In this document: positions 9,949-20,258 of the stretch, in pieces
Layout of the letters: every line of letters begins with the position of its first letter
Numbering within the stretch: position 1 is the stretch's first letter
Assembly: GCA_038501785.1 (NCBI GenBank)
Contig: JBAMJR010000087.1
Coordinates: 646,501 to 710,500 of the forward strand
Reading direction: 5' to 3'
Length of the DNA: 64,000 bases
Origin: Myoxocephalus aenaeus
Taxonomy: Eukaryota > Chordata > Actinopteri > Perciformes > Cottidae
The notes under the pieces: generated by a model
Database searches by the model: none
What the model was told of the DNA's origin: nothing
The model's input: the letters and a program-made list of their open reading frames with translations, nothing else
Program-made: the position numbers and the translations under genes

Positions 9949-10651
9949 TAGTGATGGCGAGATAAAGCTTCCTGAAGCTTTGAAGCTTTCCCTCCAATTG
10001 GTTCGCTCATGGGCCAAAGCTTCATGGGGCTTCATCTGCTCTACTGCGCCACTAAGTGGACAATACATGTAAAACAGGCAGAGTGATCATAACGACACCA
10101 TGGCTTTGGTGTGTGAAGCTTTGAATTGAATAAATTATGTTTGTGTCGCCAATACATCATATTGTGTCTATCTTTATGATATAATGGCGGGGTCAAAATC
10201 AAACAAATTGGGGAGAGTGTTGTGATGTGACTGTGGGTCAGTGGTTAGAATATCCGACTTTCAGTCAGAGGATCTGTGTTTCGAGCCTCGGCTCCGCTAG
10301 TCCATGTTGATGTGTCCACATTGTTTTTGTAAAAATAAGAACTTTTCCACGGTGCTTGGCTTTTTGAGTCTATTTCGCCTGCTTTATAAAATACATGTTC
10401 ACAGGCACAGATTAAGCTGGGTACAGAGAGGAAGGTGGAAATCTATTTAGTTTCGCTGCCCCTTATCTTTCAAATCGCACGGCAAACCCACAAACCATTT
10501 TCTGAATCAGTCACGTGGTGCGGACGGCTCGTGAGGCTTTGAACATCACCACATACGTCATCGACACAAGCCTCGATACGCGTTTCACCAAAATCTACCT
10601 GGATTACTCGACACGCGCATCGAAGCCTCGACACGAAAGGACGCATTACTA
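9949..10651. mobile_element. hAT-type non-autonomous element, 8-bp TSD
   Basis: Target duplication CCTTCAAG at 9941-9948 and 10652-10659. The termini are TAGTGATGGCG and (inverted) CGCATTACTA. Near the ends it contains GAAGCTTCCTGAAGC and, on the right, CGAAGCCTCGACACGAAAGG. A fragment of the right end of the same family replaces the first half of a zinc-finger exon at 49214-49262. It has no transposase frame. Confidence 0.8.
10226..10302 (+). other. tRNA-like segment inside the hAT element
   Basis: GTGGGTCAGTGGTTAGAAT resembles an A box/D-arm and GTGTTTCGAGCCTC a B box/T-arm, spaced as in a tRNA, with ATCC…GGAT able to pair around the expected anticodon position. Mismatches from consensus, and the position in the middle of a transposon, suggest a captured tRNA-derived (SINE-like) fragment rather than a working tRNA gene. 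Confidence 0.35.
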
Positions 10652-11199
10652 CCTTCAAGTAATAAACAGGAAGTCAAAGCAACGTCCCGTTAGATCTTCT
10701 CATTGACCACGTGTTCAAAAGTGTTTAAAGTATTAAAAATGAATCATAGTTTTCCGAATCTTATTGAATATAAAAGTTTACAAGCAAAGGTTAGGGGGAT
10801 AATAAAAAATACAAAGAAGGACTTTTGGAGGACATTTTGTGAATCAATAGGAAGAGAGACAAAAATTGATAAAGTATGGAAAATGATTAAAAAAAAGAAT
10901 GAACGGGATTAAAAGGGAGTTTGGGTATCCAGTCCTAAATGATGGGAAAACAACAGCAGTGAGAGATGAGGAGAAAGCTGAGATGTTGGCACAAACTTTT
11001 GTTAATATTCATAGTTCAGGCAATATTAGTGAAGAGGGCAAAAGGGGAAGGAAACTACAATAGTGGAGAATGAATATGTATTGCAGCAAGAGGAAGAGAC
11101 TAATACTCTGCTAAACAAGCCTTTCACAAAGACGAAAGATAACCAAAATGTCGGCACCAGGCAAGGATCAAATCTGTTACATCATGTTAAGAAATCTAA

Positions 11200-12709
11200 C
11201 ATGATGGATTAAGCTACTCTACTCTTCTCCTTATGCATCTGTGTGCACAAACTCACAGCGTTCAAAACCATTTCCTCTTTTCCGTGGTACTAGGCAAGGT
11301 TGTCCACTCTCCCCATTGTTATTTGCTCTCGCCATTGAGCCATTATCAGCTGGAGGGTTTAAAGGGATCAAAAGCGGAGGGTTGAACATCGTGTCTCACT
11401 TTACGCTGATGATCTCCTTCTGTATGTGTGTGACCCCCTGACAAGTATCCCACATATCCTTTCGCTTTTGAACATTTTTGGCACTATTTCGGGATACAAG
11501 TTAAATATTTCAAAAAGTGAATGTCTTCCAATTAATCAACTGGCTGCAAAAATGTTACAGTCGTCTATACCATTTAAAATATCTAACACAGGAATAAAAT
11601 ATCTGGGTATTATAGTTACACATACCATGCGTACTCTTAAAGATCAACATTTTACTGCTTTGACTATTGCAGTCAAAGCAGATCTACAGAGGTGGAATTG
11701 TCTGCCACTGTCTCTGGCAGGAAGGATACAGACTATCAAAATGAACGTACTACCCAGATATTTGTATTTGTTTCAGTGTCTCCCCATATTTCTTCCTAAG
11801 TCCTTTTTTTAAATCTATTTACAAAGCTGTTTCTTCTTTTATTTGGGCAGGCAAACATGCAAGAACAGGAGGGACTTTGCTTCAGAGGAACAGGTCGGTG
11901 GGCGGGCTTGGGCTACCACATTTTATCAGCTACTATTGGGCGGCCAATCTTCACAAAATTATACATTGGTTTATCTCACCCCAGTACAGCTGGTGCCGAT
12001 TGGAGGCTGACTCCTCCTCTTCATCTCTCCCATCACTAGTGTGTGATATCCTCCCTCTTTCTCCCTCTAGATTCACATCTAATACTGTGGTAATACACAC
12101 ACTTAAAATATGGTCGCAAATTAGAAGACACTTTGGATGGCTTTCCCTCCCTAAAGCAACACCCATCTGTAATAATCATATTTTTATACCAGCTAAGAAT
12201 GACCCACGATTTACATCATTGGAGAGGAATGGACTTCGTTGTTTGGGTGATTTATACGTTAATGACGTTTTTTCCAGTTTCGACCAGTTGTGTTCTACAT
12301 TCAATCTAAATAGCGCTGACTTTTTTCGATATCTTCAACTCATTTCAGCGATTTTGCTAGGACCCACTCGCCAGCATTCCCTCAAGCTCCGAGCCTTAGT
12401 GGCATAGACCTGGCACTCAAGGTGAGACTGCTGCCCAAAGGTCAGGTTTCCTTCCTTTATGACCTCCTGCTCACAACTAATGAGTTTGCAGTAAATAAGA
12501 TTAAAGCTGATTGGGAAATTGAATTACAAACGAACTTTTCTGAGGATTTCTGGAAAAAGGCTCTTGAGGCTGTTAATTCTTCTTCTACTACTCACTGGAG
12601 ACCTCTTCTTCAATATTTTGATAAACTTTCTCCTGATGAGGTGTTGTAGCAGTATACCGTGACCTGCTGTTGCGGACTCTTTCCTTGGTGCCTGTGCAAA
12701 GAAAAAAAA
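11200..12709 (+). mobile_element. 5'-truncated L1 insertion with 10-bp TSD and poly-A
   Basis: The direct repeat AGAAATCTAA (11190-11199 and 12710-12719) brackets the insert, which ends in an A-rich tail just before the second repeat. The host LINE ORF is interrupted in the middle of a codon and resumes in register after the second repeat, which confirms the borders. The insert contains the last part of an L1 ORF2. Confidence 0.85.
11241..12649 (+). pseudogene. L1 ORF2 fragment (RT thumb and C-terminal region)
   Basis: The frames in order are FPLFRGTRQGCPLSPLLF with ALAIEPLS (RT block), then after a frameshift SLYADDLLLY (catalytic YADD visible in the +1 frame, 11395-11425), GYKLNISKSE, IKYLGI, WNCLPLSLAGRIQTIKMNVL, after another shift GGLGLPHFISYYWAANLHKI, and the L1 C-terminal region to 12407 and beyond (12422-12649). 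At least three frame changes interrupt it. The endonuclease domain and the 5' half of RT are missing. Confidence 0.8.
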
Positions 12710-13616
12710 AGAAATCTAAGTGAATCATCTCAGGATATATTACTTAAAATATATAATAACGTTTGGGAGGGTGGGAAATTGCCTCCAAGCTGGAAGGAGG
12801 CCATTGTAGTGCCGATACGCAAACCTGGTAAAGATTGCACAAACCCAGGGAACTATAGACCGATAGCTTTTACATTAAATATCTGCAAAATATTGGAGAA
12901 AAATTATAAATGAAAGATTAACATATCATGTAGAAAGTAAATGATATGTGTCCAAATATCAGAGTGTTTTCAGGAAAGGGAGAAATACAACAGATCCAGC
13001 TTTAAATTTGGAACATGAAATTAGGAAAGCACAGGTCAACAAAGAAAGTGTGGTAGCGGTCTTTTTTGACACAGAGAAGGCATATGATATGATGTGGAGA
13101 GAAGGGTTGGCATTATAGTCAGTCCTTTACTGTTCTCCATAATGATAAATGATGTGTTCAGTGAAATAGAAAAGGGGATGGGATTGTCACTATTTGCAGA
13201 TTATGGGCAAATTTGGAAGAGGGGAAGAAATGTGGAATTCATAGTAAAGAAACTGCCGAGAGCCATTTGTAAAACTAAAACTATTTAATCACGAATTGGA
13301 AAGAGTAAAACACTTTACATTTTTGGGGTTTGTGGTTTGACGAAAGGGTCACATGGCTGTACATATTAAAACAAGTATAAAATCAATGTAAGAAAGTGTT
13401 AAATATAATGAGGTGTTTGGCAGATAGAACTGCTTTGAAAGCCCTATACAGTAGATTCATTCAATCTATATTAGATTATCATTGTGTGGATAATAACTAG
13501 ATAATATCCAATATCAGGCAATGAAAATATGCACTGGTGCTTTTAAAACAACTCCAACGGCGGCACTACAGGTGGAAATGGGTGAAATGCCGCCAATGGG
13601 TGAAATGCCGCCAATA

Positions 13617-13762
13617 AACCGTAAAAAAATAAAGAAAGTCCGCGTGTTTATGATGTCAGAGCAGGGCGGGATCCAGTCGGACACACATCTACTGCGCATG
13701 CGTTGTCCGGAGATTTTCTGCGGACCGGCTCGTATAAGAGCCTCCTGAGTTTGTCTCCATGG
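13617..13762 (+). promoter_or_regulatory. Zinc-finger promoter module without its exon
   Basis: Nearly identical to 18775-18905: AAGAAAGTCCGCGTGTTTATGATGTCAGAGC, GATCCAGTCGGACACAC, CTACTGCGCATGCGTTG and CTCCTGAGTTTGTCTCCATG. The CRE of the other copy is mutated here to TGATGTCA (CpG decay), while the NRF1-like core TGCGCATGCG (13694-13703) is intact. Homology stops exactly at the exon-1 start codon. After ATG the sequence is unrelated, so the exon has been replaced. The LINE above ends directly at its left edge. Confidence 0.65.
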
Positions 13763-14144
13763 GTGCATCCCAAGACTCTAAATTGCATCCCCGTTTCCCT
13801 CACTTGCAACCTTTCCTTGCGTCTTAGTCCCTCCCACCAGGGATGCATGGAGAGACGCAATGAAACCAAGCGAGGAGAGAGGACACGACGAAATAAGAGA
13901 CATGAGACGTCCTTTCCTCTGAAGCGTCACGTGAAGCGACGTCGGTTTATGATGACTGCAGCCGCCTGACATCTGATCAGCTGTCAGTCGCTTTAACAGC
14001 TGACGGAGTTTGTGTTCGTAAACATGATCATCGGAACAGAATTGTTTCTGCTCCGGACAGGTTTAGCGAACATTCTAATAAAAATCCACTTAATATTTAT
14101 TTAAAATTATCGTATAATGTTTGCAGTTGATTTAATAGCGTTAA
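13763..14144. other. Unduplicated relative of the A/C upstream flank
   Basis: GGTGCATCCCAAGACTC, CCCGTTTCCCTCACTTGC, TTGCGTCTTAGTCCCTCCCACCAGGGATGCATG and GCGAGGAGAGAGG are also found around 3790-3900 and 4640-4720 in A, and in C. No coding sequence is recognised; small frames here are shadows. Confidence 0.5.

Positions 14145-14193
<49 letters not shown>
14145..14193. repeat. (CTA)n microsatellite
   Basis: About 16 copies of ACT/CTA without interruption. Confidence 0.95.
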
Positions 14194-14550
14194 TTAAAGA
14201 CAGTTATCATCACTGTCAGAGTGGATATATTTTCTCTGTAGTCTGTTACCTGTTAAACAAACTGCATTGAGTATTTATACACAGTGTGTGGTATTTATAC
14301 TGTGTTCTGTGTCCTGCTTATACCCGCAGGATCGATTCCTACCGGCGGAATGCCTCTTATTTATTTATTATTTACGTCTGTATGTTTTGAAATTCTGATT
14401 GTGCACTGGAATATATTTCTGGAATAAGTTTCAGGTTAAACTTAAATTATATAACTCATCAAACCGACACTCAGGAATGATCAGCCTGACGTGACTGAAG
14501 GAAAAGGACGATACATGTTATGAAAAGTGTTTTAACCAGATGGTGAATAA

Positions 14551-14567
14551 GGGTTAGGGTTAGGGTT
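14551..14567. repeat. Short interstitial telomere-like repeat
   Basis: GGGTTAGGGTTAGGGTT, just under three units of the vertebrate telomere motif. Too short to be a chromosome end; likely a repair or transposon by-product. Confidence 0.6.
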
Positions 14568-14591
14568 GAAGGGATCTTCAAACGCGACAAT

Positions 14592-15000
14592 CAGTGGCGG
14601 CCGGCCCATAGAGGGCAACGGGGCTCGGCCCCACCCACCTTGAGCCACCAAAAAAAAAAAGAAGAAAAAAAAATTATTAGAAAAAAATACAAAATATTAA
14701 GAAATTATATAAATTGTCAATATTGTGTTTTTGAGCTAAGGAATATACCCAGTAATATTTTTTAAATAGGATATCTGCACCAAATATATGCTTTACCTGC
14801 TCTGCTCGTGCAGCTCTGAGCTGCATGTCTGTGATGCTCGTGCACGTCCTTCTGCTCCAGTAGTCTCTAATGCGCGTGCACGTCGTGGGGCTCAAGCGAT
14901 TCTGCCCAAGGAAGACAGGTCTAATACGCAGTTTAGCCAATCACTGATTAAATAAATAAATGAATGACATACAATTCATCCAATCAGCGCCCTAAAAAAG
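14592..15000. mobile_element. Possible hAT-type fragment (CAGTGGCGGCC terminus)
   Basis: It begins CAGTGGCGGCCGGCCCATAG, a terminus style of fish hAT elements, followed by an A-rich tract and an 87-codon minus-strand frame (14677-14940) that has no recognised domain. A related GGGCGGACTGGCCATAGG start occurs at 62932. The right end is undefined. Confidence 0.35.
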
Positions 15001-15330
15001 ACTTCCGGGAGGGCTATTCTCCCATATATATATATATTAGTGCTGTCATATTAGCGCGTTATTAACGGCGTTAACGCAAACCAATTTTAACGCCGTCAAT
15101 TTTATTAACGGCGTTAACACATTTTAATTTTTCAATTATTTTTTTTCCGCGAGCGCCACACCGGATGTAGCTCAACCGGAAGCAAAACAATAGGCACACT
15201 GTTTGGGCTTGGAAGCTAGGCTAACGTTACGGTTTGAAATGAATGAACGGTGAGCGCGATACGGCAAAATGAATGATATTCAGTGAACTGCGAATAGGTG
15301 CGCGTGCCAGAAGGGAGCGCGAGTGAACAC

Positions 15331-15500
15331 ATTGAACACAGCAGGAGAGAACGCAACGTTAGCCAGCTAGCTAAAGCTCCGGTGGAAAATTATTAGCTAA
15401 CGCTAGCTACAGCTTGATGAATTGAGTCATTGAACACAGCAGGAGAGAACGCAACGTTAGCCAGCTAGCTAAAGCTCTGGTGGAAAATGATTAGCTTATG
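15331..15500. repeat. Tandem duplication of ~95 bp
   Basis: CATTGAACACAGCAGGAGAG, then ACGTTAGCCAGCTAGCTAAAGCT, appears at about 15331 and again at about 15428 with two substitutions. The second copy is interrupted by the palindromic MITE at 15496. Confidence 0.85.
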
Positions 15501-15545
15501 CCGTGTTCACACCATCGCGCCGCGTCCGGTGTGAACACGGCATAA
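15496..15545. mobile_element. Minimal fold-back MITE
   Basis: TTATGCCGTGTTCACACC and its perfect complement GGTGTGAACACGGCATAA flank 14 bases. These are the same termini as the full-length MITE at 45747-46421, so this is an extreme internal-deletion derivative with only the ends left. It sits inside the second unit of the 95-bp duplication. Confidence 0.75.
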
Positions 15546-16334
15546 CGCTACCGTTTTTGAGGAGGTAGATTTTGAGGAGAGGGGACTGACAAGGCAGAAG
15601 GTAAAGTGGTCCACCGTTCTATCAATAAGCAGACCTGCCAACCTGTACGCAATTTGCGTAGCGGATACGCATTTTGACGTCAAAGTACGCTGGTAAAAAT
15701 TAGTCTAAAATTAATTTTAGACTAATTGACCAGCACACATTATATGCAATGCAATATAATGCATGACGAGTATTTAATGACTTATCAATATATGCTCTCC
15801 CTTACCACATTGTGCCTCATATACTGTAAATGTTAGACCCAGTGACAGGCTGGCATGAAATGGCTTGCATAATACTTAGTAAGGAGGCCATAATCATTTT
15901 TGACTCATGGCTGAAGTTAAGTTTCTCCAGCTCTCCCTAGGTTGGCAAAAAAAGCATCTCAAAATGCATCAGATTGATGCTTTAAAATATGGAATATTTA
16001 AAAAAAAATTACGGGGGAGCATGCCCCCGGACCCTCCTAGAGGGGTAATATCCTTCTCACCTTTTTCACCCCTGACCCGTTTTCATGCCTGGTGCACTCT
16101 ATAATTTTATTTTGTAAACCCTTGTTTACCTGAAATGTGCAGTGATTTTATTTTGTACCGCCCTGTTTGGCAGTTGTTTTTCAATAAAATAGAGCAAGCC
16201 AATCCACTTTTTCATGTTGATAAGAGCATTAAAATGCAAAAAAAAAAAAAAAGCGATTAATTGCGATTAATCGCGAGTTAACTATGACAAAAATGCGATT
16301 AATCGCGATTAAATATTTTAATCACTTGACAGCA

Positions 16335-16337
<3 letters not shown>

Positions 16338-16382
<45 letters not shown>
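16338..16382. repeat. (TA)n microsatellite
   Basis: About 45 bases of TA repeat on the right of the hAT element. The short TA run at 15025-15037 is its left continuation. Confidence 0.9.
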
Positions 16383-16385
<3 letters not shown>

Positions 16386-16484
16386 CACTTCCCTCAAGAG
16401 TGACCACGGAAGGGATATTCTGTGGCCTACTCCGACAGTTTGAAAACAACATAAGTTTTGTCTGATCTGTAAAGGTTCAGTAAC

Positions 16485-16640
16485 ACAAAGTAAACTTGCA
16501 TGAGTTTATTTGTATGTAGATTTTAAAACATTACACAGAAAATTCATTTAAAAAAACAGATTTTTAGTTTTTTTTAATTTCCTCCACCACAGACACACAG
16601 TATGTTGTCATTGTTTTTAATAAAGATTCATCAGTTACAG
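16485..16640 (-). other. Fragment of a zinc-finger 3' flank
   Basis: Same order as 53940-54060 (flank of B', minus strand): AACACAAAGTAAACTTGCATGAG, GTAGATTTTAAAACATTACA, CACAGACACA, TATGTTGTCAT. It suggests that another minus-strand zinc-finger unit once lay here and has otherwise been lost. Confidence 0.55.
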
Positions 16641-17382
16641 GGTTATTATAGTGTTCTTTGTATGTATTCATTCATTTAGAATAAATTAATGTTACAGCCT
16701 ACAATAACATGAAATAGTGTAATCGTCTGTGAGTCGTAAGTCATACAATACTGTAACGTTACTGAACACCTGTTTGTAACTTACCGTTTGTTTAATCACT
16801 TAACATTACTCACTTAAACTCCTCTTTGTCCCAGGCAGTGAGGCAAAATAGCTAGGGAAATTACATTTAGTCGAGTAATGTTACTGTACTGAAGTATAAT
16901 CTTTTGGTACTTGTCTTGGTATTGTATTCTGCTTTATACTTCTACCCCCCAATTATTTTAATCTTGTATTTTATATTTTCCACAGTGATATTTATTCTTG
17001 CACTGATTTTTTTATTTAATTAAATTGTAATCACCTTCAGTTTGCAATACCTACACTGCACACAGTAATGCATTATGCATTAATAATCTAATAATAGGAT
17101 GTCACACTAATGTGTAATGTGTTACCAAATCCAGTTTGGTTTGTTTCGTGGGCAGACTTTCAGGTGGGTGGCTAGCAGGCTGCCCCCACACAGCAGTCTT
17201 TCACCTCCTCCATACACTGGCCAGGGATGTGCCTAACCAGAAAAGCTTTACTAATGTTGTAAAAAGGCTGGTTTCTCCCATCAAAGTCAAACCGTGTAAG
17301 CAAAAATGTGTATATCACAGTTTTGTATGTTGAGAATGTATTGCTGTTCAATACTCATGTTTTATTTGTTTACCTTTTTAGC
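16641..17382. other. AT-rich stretch without recognised gene
   Basis: No coding sequence or repeat that I can name. The small frame 17136-17333 has no recognisable domain. A possible upstream exon of the gene below cannot be excluded. Confidence 0.4.
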
Positions 17383-17494
17383 TTTGACCCAGGCACACAA
17401 GCGCCCGACAACCACCATCACCCACCCAACTGTGTCCGTTGAGGCAGCCACAGACACCCCACCCAGCCTCGCCCACCCCTCTGTGTTCACTGAA
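17383..17494 (+). CDS. Probable upstream exon of the DUF6729-like gene
   Basis: TTTTTAG acceptor-like sequence at 17376-17382, an open Thr/Pro/Ser-rich frame (THPTVSVEAATDTPPSLAHP), then a strong donor GAATA/GTAAGT. This low-complexity linker is what often precedes the conserved domain in such proteins. However, the donor leaves two extra nucleotides, and joining to the acceptor at 17630 does not give the frame that encodes the domain. Either the splicing is different or the gene is broken. Confidence 0.4.
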
Positions 17495-17630
17495 TAGTAA
17501 GTTAGAGGAGGCACATGTTGCATGTACGTTTATACTTATTTAAAACATAAAACACAATATTAAAGTATATTAAACTGAATAAGCATTTGTTTATTTATGT
17601 GTTTCTTTCTTTCTCTTGGCCTTTATCCAG

Positions 17631-18768
17631 CACAACGAGTCTGTCTTCCAGCTGACTGGATACACACCTTGCCTGACCAGTGGACCAGAGGTGGACAAAC
17701 TTTGGTGGTATCCTCCACAGGTGCCACTGAAGATCAGTAGTTCTCCTCCCCAGTACAATTACTTTGGCCATCCCTTGCTACTTTGGATGCCACGAAAAAG
17801 GTGGCAAGTAAAGCTGTGCTGTCCTCATCCAGAGTGTCAGAAAGAACTTCTGAACTCAGCTGGCCTGCATCAGAAGATTAGGCAGGTGGTGGCCGTGGGA
17901 AAAATGTATTACGTTGCTTCTGAGTACCTGGCCTGCCGAAGATGCAAACGGAAGGTCATCAGCTGGAGCCATGGCCTCATCTCCCAGCTCGACATTGGCC
18001 ACAGGGTGCTATTCCCATGCATCCTGACATCCAAACTGGCATGCGACTTAGAAATAGTCAGTTTAATGCGTCAGCGAGGACTGAGAAACAGCAGCAGCCA
18101 GATCCAGCATAAGCTGCAGGAGCGTCACGCTGAGGTCTGGATGCAGAAGACAGTGCAGTACCTGACCGACTGCAAGGGGATTTCCAGTGCTGTGAAATCG
18201 GGCCTGATCCTGCCTGTGTCATTTGAACATGTATCTGCTATGCCTCCTGTCCCCAAGCACTGGTTGCTGATGCAGGTTTATGCCCAGGATGTCCTGCAAA
18301 GGCTGGATGACATTAAGGCCACCATCACTTCACAATATGGTCGGATCTTGATGATGGATTCCACCAAAAAGGTGGCCCGAAAGCTTGCAAGACACAGCTA
18401 TGGCATGGCTACCTGGGCATGCAATATTGGTAATGAGTATGGACAGGTGATCATGTCCGTGCTCACTGCCAGCCAAGGTTTTGGACTGAAGGAGGCAAAG
18501 TGTGCAGAGCTAGAAGCTGCACAGATGCATCCATCCGAGGCTGACGTGGTGCGCTCCATCAGCCGCAACGAATTAGCCCTGCATTGCAGGAGAACTACGC
18601 ACGGGTCCAGGGAGACCCAGGTTGATGGAGAAGCTGGTTGTGACACTCTCGGAGTCCCGCTCATCAACTCTGCCTGGATGAGAGATCCAGAAGTCCCAGT
18701 GGAAGCATGTGGCCTGCATCCAGGATCCTCCAGGTGTGCAGATCTACACACAGACGGGAACGTCAGTG
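17631..18768 (+). CDS. DUF6729-like protein, 3'-truncated
   Basis: After the acceptor TTTATCCAG, 380 codons are open. The N-terminal ~200 residues match my recollection of the DUF6729 domain: LWWYPPQVPLKI, NYFGHPLLLWMPRKRW, then a Cys-rich zinc-ribbon-like part (LCCPHPEC, then YLACRRCKRKVISW), LDIGHRVLFPCILTSKLACD, and WMQKTVQYL. A following region (MMDSTKKVARKLARHS, YGMATWACNIGNEYGQV) recalls the RNase-H-like start seen in DUF6729 proteins of fish. The function is not known; many fish copies suggest a mobile-element origin. The natural C-terminus is missing: from ~18750 the frame runs into the zinc-finger promoter module, adding a short basic tail to a stop at 18801-18803. It is therefore most likely a pseudogene or fragment. 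Confidence 0.6.
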
Positions 18769-18774
18769 AAAGGA

Positions 18775-18903
18775 AAAAAGAAAGAAAGTCCCCGTGTTTA
18801 TGACGTCAGAGCAGAGCGGGATCCAGTCGGACACACATCTACTGCGCATGCGTTGTGCGGAGATTCTCTGCGGACCGTCTCGTCTCCTCCTGAGTTTGTC
18901 TCC
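18775..18903 (+). promoter_or_regulatory. Zinc-finger promoter module with CRE and NRF1-like sites
   Basis: Directly before the exon-1 start codon: TGACGTCA (18801-18808), then GATCCAGTCGGACACAC, then TGCGCATGCG (18845-18854), then CTCCTGAGTTTGTCTCCATG. CRE plus NRF1-like sites without a TATA box are typical of CpG-type vertebrate promoters. Copies occur at 13617-13762 and, decayed, at 3700-3800 and 43085-43175. Activity is an inference. Confidence 0.6.
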
Positions 18904-19093
18904 ATGTCTAAAGCAGAAATGTTGAGACTGTTGGTGAAGCAGGAAGTCCACGCGGCTTCTGAAGAGACTTTGGAGCTGTTTGACAGATTAACAGCAGTTT
19001 ACGAGGAGGAAGCTTCACGTTTCAGAGAAAATGAGCGACGGACCAAACTACTGGAGGATGTTTCCATCCCTCGAGTTCAGCTCCACAGATCAG
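18904..19093 (+). CDS. Orphan first exon of a zinc-finger gene (gene D)
   Basis: ATG at 18904 opens a 190-nt exon, the same length as exon 1 of B and B', ending CACAGATCAG/GTTTGTG with phase 1. It encodes MSKAEMLRLLVKQEVHAASE and continues with ETLELFDRLTAVYEEE and FRENERRTKLLEDV, ending PRVQLHRS. This amphipathic, probably coiled-coil N-terminus is the standard first exon of fish gastrula/oocyte-type C2H2 genes. The nearest finger exon downstream on the same strand is that of gene B (27209), which already has its own exon 1 at 23566. It could be an alternative first exon for B, or the remains of a gene that lost its fingers. The frame is undamaged. Confidence 0.75.
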
Positions 19094-19930
19094 GTTTGTG
19101 CTTTTTACTTCTTGTTCCCGGTCTTCGGGCTCGTTTTACGGGTGCAGTGTGGCAGCTGGACGCCTCCAGTTTGTCGTGGTCTATTTTCCGTTTCTCGCAC
19201 TCTTCACCACCGTGTCCGGGGATCCAGCACGTAGCCATGGCCCCATTGTTTACACGGATCCGCTGTTAGCAGCGCTGACTCGCCATCAGAGGGCGGACAG
19301 GACAACGGAGAGCGGGAAGAGGAAGGGAGGAGGTCTGCAGTGTTTGTTGATGCTAGATGCTGTAACGCTGGACACGTCTGTTAAGGAACAGACCTGTACA
19401 ACGGACATGGAGCTGCTAGCTGTTAGCATGAGGCTAAGCTACGTACCAAGGGAAGTCTCGCATGTTCTCGCGATAGCTGCGGATATCTATTGTTCCAGAC
19501 AGTTCATAGATTGGTTCATTCTGAAAGAGTTTGATTTTGCTCTGTAGTTTTGCTTGCATTCAGTCTATGATTCAATATATTTTTATTGTCATATGCACAG
19601 ATAACAGGCAGTCATTCTGTACAATGAAAAGCTTATGTAACGGACTGAGGGAAATGTTGTGTTGTGGGTATTGTGTTCGGGATGTCAGTGAACGTCTCAT
19701 GAGCTGGTGGCGGTGGGGCGTGTCTGTGATTGGAGGGCAAGTGATGTTGTTTTGTGTGTGGTGTTGTGTTACATTTACATATATTTTGTTGTTCGTGTAG
19801 TTTTTATATACCAGTGATATTTTATGCTCATTTGGACACTATCACTGAGATAAAGATGAACTAGTTCAGTGTCAAATATAACATTCAATGAAAAAAAACA
19901 CTAACATGCGCCTGCCGTTGCATCATAACT
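19094..19930 (+). other. Intron-like sequence after the orphan exon
   Basis: The first ~40 bases (GTTTGTGCTTTTTACTTCTTGTTCCCGG) match the intron starts of B and B'. Further on lies a LINE/SINE-like tail (TTTATTGTCATATGCACAG, 19579-19640) and GGCGGTGGGGCGTG-type sequence. Frames here (19098-19547, 19531-19800) show no domain. The last part (AACATGCGCCTGCCGTTGCATCATAACT) is the far-upstream promoter sequence of gene B. Confidence 0.5.
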
Positions 19931-20258
19931 ATGGAGGACTTAATAAATAAATGACTTAATTATAAATAAATAAATAAATGCAGGAATAAATACAGGAATA
20001 AATAAATAAATGTTTAAATAAATAAATACAGGAATAAATAAATAAATGTTTAAATAAATGTATAAATAAATAAATAAATACAGGAATAAATAAATAAATG
20101 CTTAAATAAATGTATAAATAAATACAGGAATATATAAATATAAGTTATACCTAAACAGGACATCATTAAATAAATCTATTTCTACATTTCTGTATTTCAA
20201 TATTGATTTATGCCTGTATTTATGTGTCCAGGCGTATTTCTTCATTTATGTATTTATG

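Larger units (their letters stand above)
10740..13600 (+). mobile_element. Decayed I/Nimb-like LINE carrying a nested L1
   Basis: Pieces of a LINE ORF2 in several frames: YKSLQAKVRGIIKNTKKDFW (10780-10840); after the L1 insertion, ILLKIYNNVWEGGKLPPSWK, PIRKPGKD and NYRPIAF (12720-12890); then an RT block FDTEKAYDMMW (13065-13100), a palm motif FADYG in place of FADDG (near 13195), and MKICTGAFKTTPTAALQVE (13521-13580). Several stops, an internal deletion, and loss of a catalytic Asp mean it is dead. A minus-strand 3' end that appears to be of the same clade is at 49500-50200. Family placement rests on motif recall and is not certain at clade level. Confidence 0.7.
15038..16337. mobile_element. 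hAT-type element inserted in a TA repeat
   Basis: Termini TAGTGCTGTCA (15038) and TGACAGCACTA (ending 16337) are perfect inverted repeats, extended by ATTAATCGCGATTAA-type sequence on the right. Both sides are TA repeat (ATATATAT as TSD), so the target duplication is compatible but uninformative. The interior holds a duplicated ~100-bp segment, a small fold-back MITE, and a second TE piece with GTACGCAATTTGCGTA and GGGGGAGCATGCCCCC. No transposase. Confidence 0.75.

Noticed and set aside
14551..14567. Telomere
   Set aside because: Fewer than three repeat units, with ordinary sequence on both sides.
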